Of a stretch of 6,724 bases of DNA, positions 6,523-6,724 are shown piece after piece. The stretch comes from Bacillota bacterium. Lineage in GTDB: Bacteria; Bacillota; Clostridia; Lachnospirales; Lachnospiraceae. The notes under the pieces are model-generated. The model searched no databases, was not told where the DNA came from, and was given only the letters and a program-made list of their open reading frames with translations. The position numbers and the translations under genes are program-made. Position 1 is the first letter of the stretch. Every line of letters starts with the position of its first letter. Location of the stretch: NCBI GenBank assembly GCA_023398855.1, contig JAEWRS010000286.1, positions 1 to 6,724 on the forward strand, read 5' to 3'.

Positions 6523-6568
6523 AGCCGTGAAGACGAAGATCAATCGGCTGTCGAACTGATGATAGCCG
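6521..6568 (+). repeat. Direct repeat ATAGCCG flanking its complement CGGCTGT
   Basis: ATAGCCG occurs at 6521-6527 and again at 6562-6568. Between them CGGCTGT (6545-6551) can pair with either copy (seven pairs, one a G-T). The second pairing builds the terminator-like stem. The first would compete with it if RNA started upstream of 6521. The first copy overlaps the predicted -10 box, so from that promoter it would not be transcribed; it could instead be an operator half-site. Confidence 0.45.
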
Positions 6569-6578
6569 TTTCTTTTTG
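6545..6578 (+). terminator. Intrinsic-terminator-like hairpin in the 5' leader of the right-edge gene
   Basis: CGGCTGTCG (6545-6553) pairs with TGATAGCCG (6560-6568), a 9-bp stem with two G-T wobbles and a 6-base loop (AACTGA). It is followed at once by TTTCTTTTTG (6569-6578). The T-run lies only on the plus-strand side, so it acts left to right. No plus-strand gene ends upstream, since 4141-6342 is minus-strand coding, so the only visible transcript it could stop is the roughly 50-base leader from the promoter at 6494-6522. This suggests premature termination or attenuation, or a very short RNA. Confidence 0.6.
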
Positions 6579-6653
6579 TCTGCTTTTACAAAATAAGGCT
6601 TTTATCTCATGGTCGAAATGGGAAAACAGAAACACAGGAGATGAGACGAAACA

Positions 6654-6724
6654 ATGATATTGATGAGTGAAATACCCGACCGGTTCTGGGGATTGTTCCG
6701 TTCCATCAACCGGTCTACCTACAT
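6654..6724 (+). CDS. N-terminal fragment of a new gene, possibly JetA-family (Wadjet/DUF5716); cut by window edge
   Basis: An open frame runs from ATG 6654 to the window end and gives 23 residues: MILMSEIPDRFWGLF followed by RSINRSTY. The pattern 'iP.rFW.LFrS.NR..Y' recalls from memory the N-terminus of JetA-like proteins of Wadjet plasmid-defence systems (DUF5716), where JetA, a kleisin-like subunit, partners the JetB and JetC SMC-type subunits. Wadjet cleaves circular plasmid DNA through JetD. Only 23 residues are visible, so this is a tentative likeness. Support for a real gene is the upstream promoter and the AGGAG at 6636-6640, although 13 bases to the ATG is long. An alternative in-frame ATG is at 6663 (MSEIPDRFW), which is even farther from that site. 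It appears functionally unrelated to the sugar operon. Confidence 0.5.
   Translation, partial: MILMSEIPDRFWGLFRSINRSTY

Larger units (their letters stand above)
6343..6653. other. Divergent intergenic regulatory region (311 bases)
   Basis: This stretch separates the minus-strand AraC gene from the plus-strand gene starting at 6654. It holds, left to right, the regulator's ribosome binding site and promoter with its dyads, about 80 bases without a recognisable element (roughly 6416-6493), the plus-strand promoter, the terminator-like hairpin, and a leader of about 75 bases (6579-6653). That leader contains TCTCAT (6605-6610), complementary to ATGAGA (6641-6646) just behind the AGGAG at 6636-6640. 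I saw no open reading frame of convincing size, tRNA or recognised riboswitch class. Confidence 0.7.

Noticed and set aside
6641..6670. Nine-codon leader peptide starting at ATG 6641 before the right-edge gene
   Set aside because: Its ATG directly abuts the AGGAG with no spacing, and the peptide (MRRNNDIDE) shows no run of regulatory codons. The overlap with the ATG at 6654 is out of frame and probably accidental.

Overview
The window looks like a chromosomal carbohydrate-utilisation locus from a Gram-positive, moderate-GC Clostridia-type bacterium, most likely Lachnospiraceae-like. This is inferred from strong AAGGAGG-type ribosome binding sites, sigma-A-like extended -10 promoters, a CUT1 sugar ABC importer without its own ATPase gene, and a membrane-anchored AraC regulator of a kind common in Clostridia and Paenibacillus. 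No mobile element, tRNA, rRNA or CRISPR array was seen.

Layout. Positions 1-4124 are four plus-strand genes that read as one operon: the C-terminal half of an extracellular sugar-binding lipoprotein (cut by the window edge), two MalF/MalG-type permeases overlapping by ATGA, and a cytoplasmic DUF4091/GH123-like glycosidase carrying the family's Asp-Glu pair. A strong hairpin lies between the binding-protein and first permease genes. Positions 4141-6342 hold one minus-strand gene, a 733-residue membrane-bound sensor with a C-terminal AraC DNA-binding domain. It converges on the glycosidase gene with a 16-base gap. Positions 6343-6653 are a non-coding regulatory stretch with two divergent promoters, dyads over the regulator promoter, and an intrinsic-terminator-like hairpin in the untranslated leader of the next gene. 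At 6654 a new plus-strand gene begins and is cut off after 23 codons. Its N-terminus resembles, from memory only, JetA-family (Wadjet, DUF5716) proteins.

How the genes work together (inference). The binding protein captures an oligosaccharide, the two permeases import it using a shared MsmK-type ATPase encoded elsewhere, and the glycosidase trims it in the cytoplasm. Characterised GH123 enzymes release beta-linked N-acetylgalactosamine, so a GalNAc-containing host glycan is a reasonable but unproven substrate. The AraC protein, with an extracellular sensor region between two membrane segments, probably controls the operon; the operon's promoter lies outside the window. The right-edge gene appears to start an unrelated transcription unit.
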